In this document: positions 7,942 to 17,553 of the stretch, in pieces
Layout of the letters: the number at the start of each line of letters is the position of its first letter
Numbering within the stretch: the stretch's first letter is position 1
NCBI GenBank assembly: GCA_937919435.1
Contig: CALFRR010000265.1
Coordinates: 1-56,873, forward strand
Length of the DNA stretch: 56,873 bases
Direction of reading: 5' to 3'
DNA from: an uncultured Alphaproteobacteria bacterium
Lineage (GTDB): Bacteria > Pseudomonadota > Alphaproteobacteria > Rhizobiales > Ancalomicrobiaceae
Notes under the pieces: model-generated
The model's database searches: none
Seen by the model: the letters and a program-made list of their open reading frames with translations, nothing else
What the model was told of the DNA's origin: nothing
Program-made: the position numbers and the translations under genes

Positions 7942-9051
7942 ATGTCCACCTCAGTCGCCGTCACCCCGCTGCCGATCGAAGACTACGAAGCCATCGAGAG
8001 TGCGGTGATGGAGACCGCGCGAGGGCGCTGGTTCCTCGCCGAATATGCCCGTCGCAATCGCAACTCCGACACCGATGCGATCCTCGGGACGCTCGACCGG
8101 ATCGAGAAGCAGATCCGCCGTGACCGGGCGGTTCCCGACATCGACCGCATCCGTCTGGACCTCGCCGACATGGCCGAGGCGATCTCCCGCACCAAGCAGG
8201 AGATCTCGCAGATGAAGCTCGACACCGAGCACGGCGGCCGGTTCTCCGACGCCTGCCACGAGCTCGATGCGATCGTCGGCCAGACCGAACAGGCGACCAA
8301 CGAGATCCTCCATGCCGCCGAAGGCATCCAGGAAACCGCCTGGACGCTGCGCGAGGCCGGCGGCGGCGACGACCTCTGCGACCGGTTGGACACCCACGCC
8401 ACCGACATCTACACCGCCTGCTCCTTCCAGGACCTGACCGGACAGCGGACCCGCAAGGTGGTGACGGTGCTGCGCTACCTGGAGAGCCGTATCAACTCGA
8501 TGATGGGCATCTGGGGGCTGAACGAGAGCGGCGAATACGAGGAAGCCGCCGCGGCGGCCGCCACGGCGCCGGCCGAGCCGACCGACACCCGCCCGGACGC
8601 GCATCTCCTCAACGGCCCGCAATTGCACGGCCGCGGCGTCGTCCAGACCGACGTCGACGACATTCTCGCCGAGGATATCTCCGAAGAAGACGGCGACAAC
8701 GCCGTCGCGGCGGTCGAAGCGGCCGAGCAGGACGGCGCGGCGGTTGCGCCGGAGCCGGTCGAGACGGTCGAGGATCTGCCCGCCGACGTCTTCGACCTGA
8801 CCGCTGCCGACGTCTTCTCGAGCGAGGAGGCTTCGCGGCTCGCCGCCTCGGTCCGCGAACTCACCGACGACGACGCGGATGCGGACGGCGGCGAGACCCA
8901 CACCCTGACGATCGAAGTCGGCAACACGTTGCGCACCGTCGAGGTCGCCGCGGTGGCCGAGGCCGAGGCCGCGCCGGCGCTCCAGGTGGTGCCGAACGTC
9001 GATCCGATCGCCGGGCTCGATCCGCGCCGCCGGATCGTGACCTTCGGCTGA
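7942..9051 (+). CDS. cheZ: CheZ-family protein phosphatase with long acidic C-terminal extension
   Basis: A 369-residue protein. Residues ~40-190 are helical and carry 'CSFQDLTGQRTRKVV' with Asp164 and Gln168, the D-x3-Q catalytic pair of CheZ phosphatases (Asp143/Gln147 in E. coli), which dephosphorylate phospho-CheY. After residue ~190 comes a ~180-residue Ala/Glu/Asp-rich tail with several short acidic blocks, predicted to be disordered, and no clear CheY-binding C-terminal helix of the E. coli type. No che or flagellar genes are adjacent, so this is an orphan. A chemoreceptor lies 39 kb away in the window. CheZ-like is secure by motif; its partner is unknown. Confidence 0.8.
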   Translation: MSTSVAVTPLPIEDYEAIESAVMETARGRWFLAEYARRNRNSDTDAILGTLDRIEKQIRRDRAVPDIDRIRLDLADMAEAISRTKQEISQMKLDTEHGGRFSDACHELDAIVGQTEQATNEILHAAEGIQETAWTLREAGGGDDLCDRLDTHATDIYTACSFQDLTGQRTRKVVTVLRYLESRINSMMGIWGLNESGEYEEAAAAAATAPAEPTDTRPDAHLLNGPQLHGRGVVQTDVDDILAEDISEEDGDNAVAAVEAAEQDGAAVAPEPVETVEDLPADVFDLTAADVFSSEEASRLAASVRELTDDDADADGGETHTLTIEVGNTLRTVEVAAVAEAEAAPALQVVPNVDPIAGLDPRRRIVTFG

Positions 9052-9100
9052 CGGCACCGACCACCACGACCTCGTCTGCGACGCGGCGCCCCGACCGCAC

Positions 9101-9994
9101 TCAGCGTCCGCCGAGCCGCTCGTAGGCGCGTTCGATCCGCCTGTCGTAATCGCCGTAGTCGTCGCCGTTGTAGCGGGCCGCCATGCCGGCGAAGTTCTTC
9201 GCCGCCATCGCCTGGGTCATCCCGGCCTTGTGCAGGCAGTAGCCGACGAACGCATCGAGCTGGCCGCGCTCCCCCGCCTTCATCGCATCGACGAACTCGT
9301 CGACGGTCGGGTAGCCGCAGTCGCGGTGATTGAACCCCATCACCTGGAACATGCCCCAGGAACAGGCCTTCAGGGCGGCGTCGTGATCGAGCACCGCGGC
9401 GGTCTCCAGGGTCTTCCAGGCGGTCGCCTGATCCTTGTTGGCGGCCTGCCAATCGGCATCCGCCTTCCTCACGTAGGGATGGGAGAGGTGCGGGTGGCTC
9501 TTGTCGAAGCGATGGTCGGTGAGCCGGCGAAACCAATGCCCCTCGAAGGCGACGATCGGCCGGCGGTCGGCCCCGAAACCGCTCTTGCCGCCGGATTCGA
9601 CCTCGGCGAAGGCCCGGACCAGAAGCGGCGAGATGCCGGGACCGAGACGGTCGGCGGCGGCCCGGAAGTCGGCGTCGGTGAGGCCGGCGGTGGCCGCGCC
9701 GGCCGACGCGGTGGTGGTCCTCGCTCTCTGGAGCAGGCGCCGGGCACCGCGGTCGGAGAGGATCGCCCAGGTCGGACCGCCGACCGAGACGATCCCGTCG
9801 GGATGGGTAATGCCGACCACCACCCTCTGGAAGGTGCGGATCGCCGACAGGGTCGCCGGACCGCAGTGGCCGTCGATCCGCAGCGCCGGCCGGCGAGTCT
9901 CGTGGACGAAGCGGTTGAGCCCCGACTGGACGGCGAGGACGTCCTCGGTCCGGTTGGGCTGATGCGAGCCGACGCTGTTGACCAATCGGTTCAT
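9101..9994 (-). CDS. N-acetylmuramidase (DUF3380-type) with N-terminal peptidoglycan-binding region
   Basis: A 297-residue protein with no signal peptide. Residues ~15-90 resemble a peptidoglycan-binding_1-like module ('IDGHCGPATLSAIRTFQR'). Residues ~105-295 match the DUF3380/N-acetylmuramidase family, with the likely catalytic glutamates in 'AFAEVESGGKSGF' (131 or 133) and the conserved 'CSWGMFQVMGFNH'. The family is best known from phage endolysins, but single chromosomal copies are common in Proteobacteria. No holin, spanin or phage structural gene is nearby. It probably cleaves the glycan strand of peptidoglycan; lack of a signal peptide leaves open how it would reach the wall. Confidence 0.82.
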   Translation of the reverse strand: MNRLVNSVGSHQPNRTEDVLAVQSGLNRFVHETRRPALRIDGHCGPATLSAIRTFQRVVVGITHPDGIVSVGGPTWAILSDRGARRLLQRARTTTASAGAATAGLTDADFRAAADRLGPGISPLLVRAFAEVESGGKSGFGADRRPIVAFEGHWFRRLTDHRFDKSHPHLSHPYVRKADADWQAANKDQATAWKTLETAAVLDHDAALKACSWGMFQVMGFNHRDCGYPTVDEFVDAMKAGERGQLDAFVGYCLHKAGMTQAMAAKNFAGMAARYNGDDYGDYDRRIERAYERLGGR

Positions 9995-10111
9995 CGGATC
10001 TGCTCCGAAAGCCGGCTCGCCCCGCCGAACCGGTCGAGACCGGCACCGCCGCGACCGGACGACCGGAGTGCGGGCGCCGCCGGTACCGGAGAGTAGGCCA
10101 GATCCGCAGTT

Positions 10112-10687
10112 CTACTGCAAGTCGGGTCGCGGGCCGACCGCACCGTCGCACCGAGCGGGACGCGACAGCCGATAGAGGACGTGGCGGCGCATCGGGTGAT
10201 CGGCCGCGAGCTTCGGATGGTCGAAGTCCTCGGTCGGGTCCCGGCGCATGCCGAGCCGCTCCATCACCGCCCGCGAACGCAGGTTGTCGGGCCGGGTGAA
10301 GGCGACGATCTCGGGAAGGCCGAAACGATCGAAACCGTCGGCGATCGCGGCGCGGGCCCCTTCGCTCGCATAACCCCGGCCCCAGACGTCGCGGGCGAGC
10401 CGCCACCCGACCTCGACGGTCGGCGCGAAGGGCATGTCGGCGGTGACCCGTTGCAGTCCGATCATCCCGACCAGCCGGCCGCTCGCCGTCTCGATCGCCG
10501 CCGAGAAGGCGAGACCGTCCTCCCGTCGCCGTCGCTCCAGCGCTTCGATCATCTCCGCCGTCTCGGCCCGGGTCCGGCGGGCGGCGAAGTGGCGCATCAC
10601 CTCCGGATCGGCGTTGATCGCCGCGAAGGCGTCGAGATCGTCGGGCGAGAAGGGGCGCAGGATCAGGCGCTCGGAGACGATCGGCAT
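10112..10687 (-). CDS. GNAT-family N-acetyltransferase (RimJ/RimL-like)
   Basis: A 191-residue protein with the full RimJ/RimL-type fold: N-terminal 'SERLILRPFSPDDLDAF', acetyl-CoA loop 'RDVWGRGYASEGARAA' and C-terminal 'NLRSRAVMERLGM'. Such proteins acetylate N-terminal or small-molecule amines; the substrate is not predictable. It lies 25 bases downstream of serB on the same strand and may be co-transcribed with it. The last ~15 residues are basic and Pro/Asp-rich, beyond the usual family end. Confidence 0.85.
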   Translation of the reverse strand: MPIVSERLILRPFSPDDLDAFAAINADPEVMRHFAARRTRAETAEMIEALERRRREDGLAFSAAIETASGRLVGMIGLQRVTADMPFAPTVEVGWRLARDVWGRGYASEGARAAIADGFDRFGLPEIVAFTRPDNLRSRAVMERLGMRRDPTEDFDHPKLAADHPMRRHVLYRLSRPARCDGAVGPRPDLQ

Positions 10688-10712
10688 GGCGGACGTCCGG
10701 GTCCGGCGGGCC

Positions 10713-11603
10713 TCAGGCGGAGACGAACTCGTCGCGCCGATAGCCCTGGATGTGGAGGAGAGCGGTCAGATCGGCGTGGTCGATGCGCACCTGCGCTTCC
10801 GCCGCCACCTTCGGCTTGGCATGGAAGGCGACGCCGACGCCCGAGGCCAGGATCATCGGCAGATCGTTGGCGCCGTCGCCGACCGCCATCGTCGCCTCGA
10901 TCGGTACGCCCTTCGATGCCGACAGCTCGCGCAGCGTGTCGAGCTTCGCCTCCTTGCCGACGATCGGTACGCCGACCTCGCCGGTGAGCAGCCCGTCCGC
11001 GACGATCAGGGTGTTCGAGCGATGTTCGTGGAAGCCGATCCGGGCGGAGATCGGTCCGGTGAACACGGTGAAGCCACCGGAGACCAGCGCCGTCCAGGCA
11101 CCCGCCGCCCGCATCGTCCGCACCAGTTCGGTGCCGCCGGGAGTGAGGCGGATGCGCTCGGCGATGACCTTGTCGACGACCGCGATCGGCAGTCCCTTCA
11201 ACAGGCCGACCCGTTCCCGGACCGCCGGCTCGAATTCGATCTCGCCGCGCATCGCGCGTTCGGTGATCGCCGCGATGTGGTCCTTGAGGCCGAGTTCGGC
11301 GGCGAGCTCGTCGATGCACTCCTGACCGATCATGGTCGAATCCATGTCGGCGAGGAACAGCCGCTTCTTCCGCCCCTCGGCCCTCTGCACGATCACGTCG
11401 ACCGGTGCGGCGAGACGGGCGCGCAGGTCGTCGGCGATCGCGCGTTCGGCGCCCGGCGCGACCGTGCAGACGAGATCGACCGCGACGCCCTCCGCCAGCA
11501 CCACCGGCGCCTCGGCACGGAGCGTCGACCGGGCGGTTTCGACCAGCGCCGCGGTCAGCGTCGGGCGGGCGGGATCGCAGACGAGGGTTGCAACGTGGCT
11601 CAT
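10713..11603 (-). CDS. serB: Phosphoserine phosphatase SerB
   Basis: A 296-residue HAD-family phosphatase. The nucleophile motif is DMDST (Asp86), motif II is 'LVSGGFTVF', the lysine lies in 'GKEAKLDTL', and motif III is 'GDGANDLPM'. The first ~75 residues form the divergent ACT-like N-terminal region found in alphaproteobacterial SerB. The enzyme makes L-serine from phosphoserine. The ATG at 11603 is used; a TTG four codons upstream is a less likely start. It is divergent from miaA, 74 bases apart, a conserved pair in Rhizobiales. Confidence 0.95.
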   Translation of the reverse strand: MSHVATLVCDPARPTLTAALVETARSTLRAEAPVVLAEGVAVDLVCTVAPGAERAIADDLRARLAAPVDVIVQRAEGRKKRLFLADMDSTMIGQECIDELAAELGLKDHIAAITERAMRGEIEFEPAVRERVGLLKGLPIAVVDKVIAERIRLTPGGTELVRTMRAAGAWTALVSGGFTVFTGPISARIGFHEHRSNTLIVADGLLTGEVGVPIVGKEAKLDTLRELSASKGVPIEATMAVGDGANDLPMILASGVGVAFHAKPKVAAEAQVRIDHADLTALLHIQGYRRDEFVSA

Positions 11604-11677
11604 GATCGAGAACAAGCTCTCCGACGGGCCGCGCGCGACGGGCGCGTTCGTGATCGAAAGGCAGAAGGGCGAGGCCG

Positions 11678-12625
11678 ATGATCCCCGGGGGGAAGAGGCA
11701 TCCGCGAGCCGTGCTTATCGCAGGCCCGACGGCGAGCGGCAAGTCGGCCCTGGCGCTGGCGATCGCCGAGGCGACCGGCGGCTTCGTGATCGACGCCGAC
11801 TCGATGCAGATCTATCGCGAACTGCGGATCCTGACCGCGCGCCCCTCGCCGGAGGAAGAGGCGCGGGCGCCGCATCGGCTCTACGGGCACGTCCCCGCGG
11901 CGTCGGCGCGCTCGGTCGGCGACTGGCTCGGCGAAGCCGCCGCGGCGCTCGCCGAGGCGGAAGCGGCGGATCGGCCGGCGATCTTCGTCGGCGGCACCGG
12001 ACTCTATTTCGAGGCGCTGACCCGCGGCCTCGCGGAGGTCCCGGCGATCGCACCGGAGGTCCGGGCGCACTGGCGCGAGCGGGCGGCACGCGACGGTGCC
12101 GAGGCGCTCCACGCCGAACTGGCGAAGCGCGACGCCGAAGGTGCGGCGCGGCTCCGACCCAGCGACACCCAGCGGGTCACCCGGGCGCTCGAGGTGATCG
12201 AGGCGACCGGGCGCCCCCTCGCCGCCTGGCAGGCCGATCCGAGCCCGGCCCTGCTGGCACCGGAGGCCGCGCTGCGGATCGTCGTCGAGCCGGAGCGGGC
12301 GGAACTGCATCGGCGGATCGCGATCCGTTTCCGAGCGATGGTCGAGGCCGGTGCGCTCGAGGAGGCGGCGGCCTTCGCCGCGCTCGGACTGCCGCCGGAT
12401 CTGCCGGCGACCCGGGCGATCGGGGTTTCGGCGCTGGCGGACGCCGCCGCCGGCCGGATCGGGCTCGACGCGGCGATCGACCGGGCGGTCGCCGAGACCC
12501 GGCAATACGCCAAACGCCAGTCGACCTGGATGCGCGGACGGATGGCCGACTGGCGGCGGTTCGATCCGATCGGCGAGGCCGATGCCGCGGCGGCGACGGC
12601 GGCGGCATGGCTCGACCGCCGATGA
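11678..12625 (+). CDS. miaA: tRNA dimethylallyltransferase MiaA
   Basis: A 315-residue protein with the MiaA P-loop GPTASGKS (residues 16-23), 'DADSMQIYRELRILTARPS' around the prenyl-transfer Asp, 'VGGTGLYFEAL', and the C-terminal 'QYAKRQSTWMRGR' tRNA-binding signature. It transfers a dimethylallyl group to A37 of tRNAs that read UNN codons. It stands alone on the + strand, divergent from serB and upstream of the ilv leader. In E. coli miaA influences attenuation through the translation speed of leader codons, so its position just before an attenuated operon is suggestive but may be coincidental. Confidence 0.96.
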   Translation: MIPGGKRHPRAVLIAGPTASGKSALALAIAEATGGFVIDADSMQIYRELRILTARPSPEEEARAPHRLYGHVPAASARSVGDWLGEAAAALAEAEAADRPAIFVGGTGLYFEALTRGLAEVPAIAPEVRAHWRERAARDGAEALHAELAKRDAEGAARLRPSDTQRVTRALEVIEATGRPLAAWQADPSPALLAPEAALRIVVEPERAELHRRIAIRFRAMVEAGALEEAAAFAALGLPPDLPATRAIGVSALADAAAGRIGLDAAIDRAVAETRQYAKRQSTWMRGRMADWRRFDPIGEADAAAATAAAWLDRR

Positions 12626-12761
12626 GGCGCTCGCCGGCCGCGGCAGCCCCGGACCAAAGTCGAATTGCCGCGGGAGCCTCGGACGCTTTCGCCGCTTGAC
12701 CGCTCGGGCGACCGCGACTAGGGTCCAAATCGATCGAAACTCGGACGGGGATCCGCGGACC

Positions 12762-12815
12762 ATGCCGCGCACCATCATTCTCGTAGTCATGCCGCGCGCC
12801 GCCGGAAGCCCGTGA
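12762..12815 (+). CDS. ilvB leader peptide (17 residues, Ile/Leu/Val run)
   Basis: An 18-codon frame encodes MPRTIILVVMPRAAGSP. It carries the consecutive codons Ile-Ile-Leu-Val-Val, the three branched-chain amino acids made by the downstream genes. GGACGGGG upstream offers a ribosome-binding site. The stop at 12813-12815 lies 33 bases before a strong terminator hairpin, and ilvB starts at 12943. This is the classical layout of transcription attenuation: scarcity of charged Ile-, Leu- or Val-tRNA stalls the ribosome on this run and favours an antiterminator. The codon run and terminator are seen directly; the mechanism is inferred. Confidence 0.82.
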   Translation: MPRTIILVVMPRAAGSP

Positions 12816-12848
12816 AGGGTTTGCCGAACACGAGCGAGCGCGCGGAAC

Positions 12849-12872
12849 AGGCCCCCCATCGGGGCCTTTTTT
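12849..12872 (+). terminator. Attenuator terminator of the ilvBN operon
   Basis: AGGCCCC (12849-12855) pairs with GGGGCCT (12861-12867) around a 5-base loop and is followed by a run of T to 12872. It sits between the Ile/Leu/Val leader peptide and ilvB, 70 bases before the ilvB start, so it can only act on the ilv transcript. The competing antiterminator would have to pair the 5' arm with bases 12816-12848. Confidence 0.82.
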
Positions 12873-12942
12873 ATTGCCCGGAAGTCAGACCACGGAAACG
12901 AGACAGGGCGCCGAAGGCGCCGGAGAGGACCGGAGAAGAGCG

Positions 12943-14703
<1,761 letters not shown>

Positions 14704-14774
14704 GGTCGGCCCGCGGGCCTCTCCCGCGGCACCTCCCGCCATTTTCCGAATGCCATCGAACCACGGGCAGTCCC

Positions 14775-15311
14775 ATGAACACCAGCCATTATCCGTCCGC
14801 CTACGTCGTCGAGCAGCAGGAGACCCACACGCTCTCGGTGATCGTCGACAACGAACCGGGCGTTCTCGCCCGCGTCGTCGGCCTGTTCTCCGGCCGCGGC
14901 TACAACATCGAGAGTCTCACCGTCTCGGAGACCGAGCACGAGGCGCACGTCTCGCGGATCACCATCGTCACCACCGGCACGCCGATGGTGATCGAGCAGA
15001 TCAAGAACCAGCTCGACCGGCTGGTGCCGGTGCACCGGGTGGTCGACCTGACGGTCTCCGCCAAGGTGCTGGCCCGCGAGCTGGCGCTGATCAAGGTGAA
15101 GGGCAAGGGCGAGGCGCGGGTCGAGGCGTTGCGCCTCGCCGACGCCTTCCGCGCCAGGATCGTCGACGCCAACACCGAGAGCTTCGTCTTCGAGCTGACC
15201 GGCCGCGGCGACAAGATCGACGAGTTCGTCAATCTGATGCGCCCGCTCGGCCTCGTCGAGTATTCCCGTACCGGAGTCGCGGCGATCTCCCGCGGGCCGG
15301 ACGCGATGTGA
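14775..15311 (+). CDS. ilvN: Acetolactate synthase small (regulatory) subunit
   Basis: A 178-residue protein with an N-terminal ACT domain (about residues 18-95): 'HTLSVIVDNEPGVLARVVGLF', 'GRGYNIESLTV' and 'SRITIVTTGT'. This is the site that confers valine feedback. The C-terminal ALS_ss_C domain ends 'LVEYSRTGVAAISRG'. It starts 71 bases after ilvB and is certainly in the same operon; a strong terminator follows at 15373. Also named ilvH in rhizobia. Confidence 0.97.
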   Translation: MNTSHYPSAYVVEQQETHTLSVIVDNEPGVLARVVGLFSGRGYNIESLTVSETEHEAHVSRITIVTTGTPMVIEQIKNQLDRLVPVHRVVDLTVSAKVLARELALIKVKGKGEARVEALRLADAFRARIVDANTESFVFELTGRGDKIDEFVNLMRPLGLVEYSRTGVAAISRGPDAM

Positions 15312-15372
15312 GGGCGGCGCCGGGGACCCCCGCCCGGCGCCACTGCGACGCTTCGGCCACAATCGGAAACGT

Positions 15373-15415
15373 TCCGCCGGTCCGTCACGAAAACGTGGCG
15401 ACCGGCGGATTTTTT
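15373..15415 (+). terminator. Terminator of the ilvB-ilvN operon
   Basis: A perfect 10-bp stem (15373-15382 with 15400-15409) extends inward with a further pairing closed by an AAAA loop, and is followed by six T. It lies 62 bases after ilvN and separates the operon from the membrane-protein gene at 15490. Confidence 0.88.
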
Positions 15416-15489
15416 CGTCGTAATTGCGCCGTTCGGGTCGGGTCTACGAGCCGTTCCCCCGACCGTCCCCGCTTTTTCCGACGGATCCC

Positions 15490-17085
15490 ATGTCCGACAC
15501 GCGCCGCCCCCCCGCTCCCACCGAGCCGACCCCCTGCCTGCGCCGGCGTTCGGCGTTGGTCGAGTTCCTGCTCGCCCACGAGTTCGCGATCGCCTTCACG
15601 GCGCTGGCGGCGTTGGTTCTGGTGCCGGTGTTCATGGTCGCGGTGCCGCCGCTCGCCGACTACGTCAACCATCTCGCCCGGATGTACGTGATCTCGGTCC
15701 AGGGCCGCGACGCACATCTCGACGCCTTCTATCGGATCGAGTGGCAGCTGATCCCCAATCTGGCGATGGACCTGATCGTTCCGGTCGTCGCGCGGGTGGT
15801 CGACGTGTTCCGGGCCGGCCAGTTGTTCACCACGCTGACCATCCTGGTGATGGTGACCGGCCCGATCGCCGTCCAGCGGGCGCTCCACGGGCGCGCCAAT
15901 CCGTTTCCGCTGACCGCCTTCGTGCTGGTCTACAACGGCGTCTTCCTGATCGGGCTGATGAACTACCTGATGGGCGTCGGGCTCGGCACCTGGGGCCTCG
16001 CCTGCTGGATCGCCCTGGAGCGCCGGCCGATCGTCCTGCGGATGGTCGTCTCGGCGGTGTTCTGCGGCCTGCTCTACGTCTGCCATCTCTACACGCTCGG
16101 GCTCTACGGCATCGCGATCGGCGCATACGAACTGTGGGCGTGGTCGACCCGCCGCTTCCGGCTCGATCGGAAGGTGTTGCTGTCGCTGGTCGCGCTGATC
16201 GTGCCGGTGCTGCCGGTGGTGCCGCTGCTGCTCGGCTCGGCGACCTGGACGCTCGCCGGGGAATACGCCTGGTCGTCGCAGAGCAAGATCGACGGGTTGG
16301 AGATGGTGTTCCGCACCTACACCGACACCTGGGACCTGACGGTGCTGTGGCTGGCCGGCGCGGCGCTCGGCTGGGCGCTGCACAAGCGGCTCCTGTCGAT
16401 CCATCCGGCGGCGGTGCCGCTGGTGGTGGTCGGGGCGGTCGCCTTCCTGGCGATGCCCTACACCTTCTTCGGCTCGGACATGGCCGATCAGCGGATGCCG
16501 GTGGCGATCCTGTTCATGGTGATCGGCTTCGTCCGGCTGGACACCGACGACCGCTGGACACGGGCCGGGTTCCTGGCGCTGGTGATCGGTTTCGCGCTGC
16601 TCCGGGTCGGCGACGTGGCGCTGCACTGGGCGAAGATCGGCCGGATCTTCGACGATTTCCGCGCCTCGCTGGTCGACGTCGAGCGCGGCGCGCGGATCCT
16701 CGTCGCCTATGCAGACGATCCGAAGGGGACGCAGGCCGAGCAGGACGCGATCAGCCATGCGCCGTGTCTCGCGATGATCGAGCGCTCGTCGCTGGTCTCG
16801 ACGGCGTTCACGGTCAAGGGCAAGCAGATCATGACGGTGAAGCGGGCGTTCCGCGCCCAGGTCGACACCGAGGACGGGGTTCCGCCGTCGATCTCGCAGC
16901 TGGTGGCGACGTCCTACGTGCGCGAGGACGACGAGCCGCGCGAACACTTCTGGGACAAGTGGACGGAAGAAGACGACTACGTCTACGTCCTCTACACCGA
17001 GCGCGAAGCCGACAACCCCGATCCGTCGAACCTCGAACTGGTCCACGACGGCAAGGGCTTCCAGTTGTATCGGATCAGGAAGTGA
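15490..17085 (+). CDS. Polytopic membrane protein, GT-C-glycosyltransferase-like
   Basis: A 531-residue protein with a basic cytoplasmic N-terminus, one helix at about residues 33-55, then the loop 'PPLADYVNHLARMYVI', about ten further hydrophobic segments and a soluble ~130-residue C-terminal domain. An acidic/Asn-His motif right after the first helix is typical of lipid-linked GT-C glycosyltransferases, but the family is not one I can name with confidence. No sugar-pathway gene is adjacent. The final 154 bases, encoding the C-terminal ~50 residues, recur as a decayed copy at 19847-20000, beyond the autotransporter gene. Confidence 0.7.
   Translation: MSDTRRPPAPTEPTPCLRRRSALVEFLLAHEFAIAFTALAALVLVPVFMVAVPPLADYVNHLARMYVISVQGRDAHLDAFYRIEWQLIPNLAMDLIVPVVARVVDVFRAGQLFTTLTILVMVTGPIAVQRALHGRANPFPLTAFVLVYNGVFLIGLMNYLMGVGLGTWGLACWIALERRPIVLRMVVSAVFCGLLYVCHLYTLGLYGIAIGAYELWAWSTRRFRLDRKVLLSLVALIVPVLPVVPLLLGSATWTLAGEYAWSSQSKIDGLEMVFRTYTDTWDLTVLWLAGAALGWALHKRLLSIHPAAVPLVVVGAVAFLAMPYTFFGSDMADQRMPVAILFMVIGFVRLDTDDRWTRAGFLALVIGFALLRVGDVALHWAKIGRIFDDFRASLVDVERGARILVAYADDPKGTQAEQDAISHAPCLAMIERSSLVSTAFTVKGKQIMTVKRAFRAQVDTEDGVPPSISQLVATSYVREDDEPREHFWDKWTEEDDYVYVLYTEREADNPDPSNLELVHDGKGFQLYRIRK
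16932..17085 (+). repeat. Intact copy of a 154-bp direct repeat (3' end of the membrane-protein gene)
   Basis: These bases match 19847-20000 without gaps (constant offset 2915) and with about a dozen substitutions, roughly 92% identity by eye. The copy here is the functional 3' end of the gene. The partner contains a nonsense codon and has no upstream coding part. Confidence 0.9.
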
Positions 17086-17553
17086 GAGGAAGAGGAGCTG
17101 CCGGATCTTCGGCCGCTCCGCGCCGCCGGCGGTCGTCGCCGCGCCTCCCCGACCACATCGGACGAGCGGCGTCGGGGGCGTCGTCCGCTCGGAAGTCTCC
17201 GCCCGCGGTCGCTTCGAGTTTCGAATTCCATCACCGACCGCTCGCTCTCCCCGAGGTCCCGGACCCGTCGGGACGTCCGTCCTCGTCCGCCGTGAACCGG
17301 CGCGGAGGGACGTCCATGGACGACATCGCGACACCCGACCACCCGGTCGGGAGAGAGCGGCGACACCGACCCGACCCCGGTAGACGCAGACCGCTGCGAC
17401 AAAATTGCGAAACGAGCAGAAGCGGATTGGAAATCTGCCGGTGCCCCGTTACCGTAGCGTCACGTCGACCGGCCTCGGCGTCGTCGGTCGCGTGACGAGC
17501 GAGGCCGATGCCGGCGCCGGGCCTCTCCGCCCCCGTCTCTGGAGATCGAAAAC
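17086..17553. other. 468-bp intergenic region before the autotransporter gene
   Basis: No convincing gene is visible. A 7-bp stem-loop at 17334-17351 (CCCGACC/GGTCGGG) has no T-run. The last ~150 bases are somewhat less GC-rich and probably contain the autotransporter promoter, but I could not choose -35/-10 hexamers with confidence. Confidence 0.5.

Noticed and set aside
9101..9994. Prophage remnant
   Set aside because: A single muramidase gene without integrase, structural genes, attachment repeats or composition change does not support a prophage.
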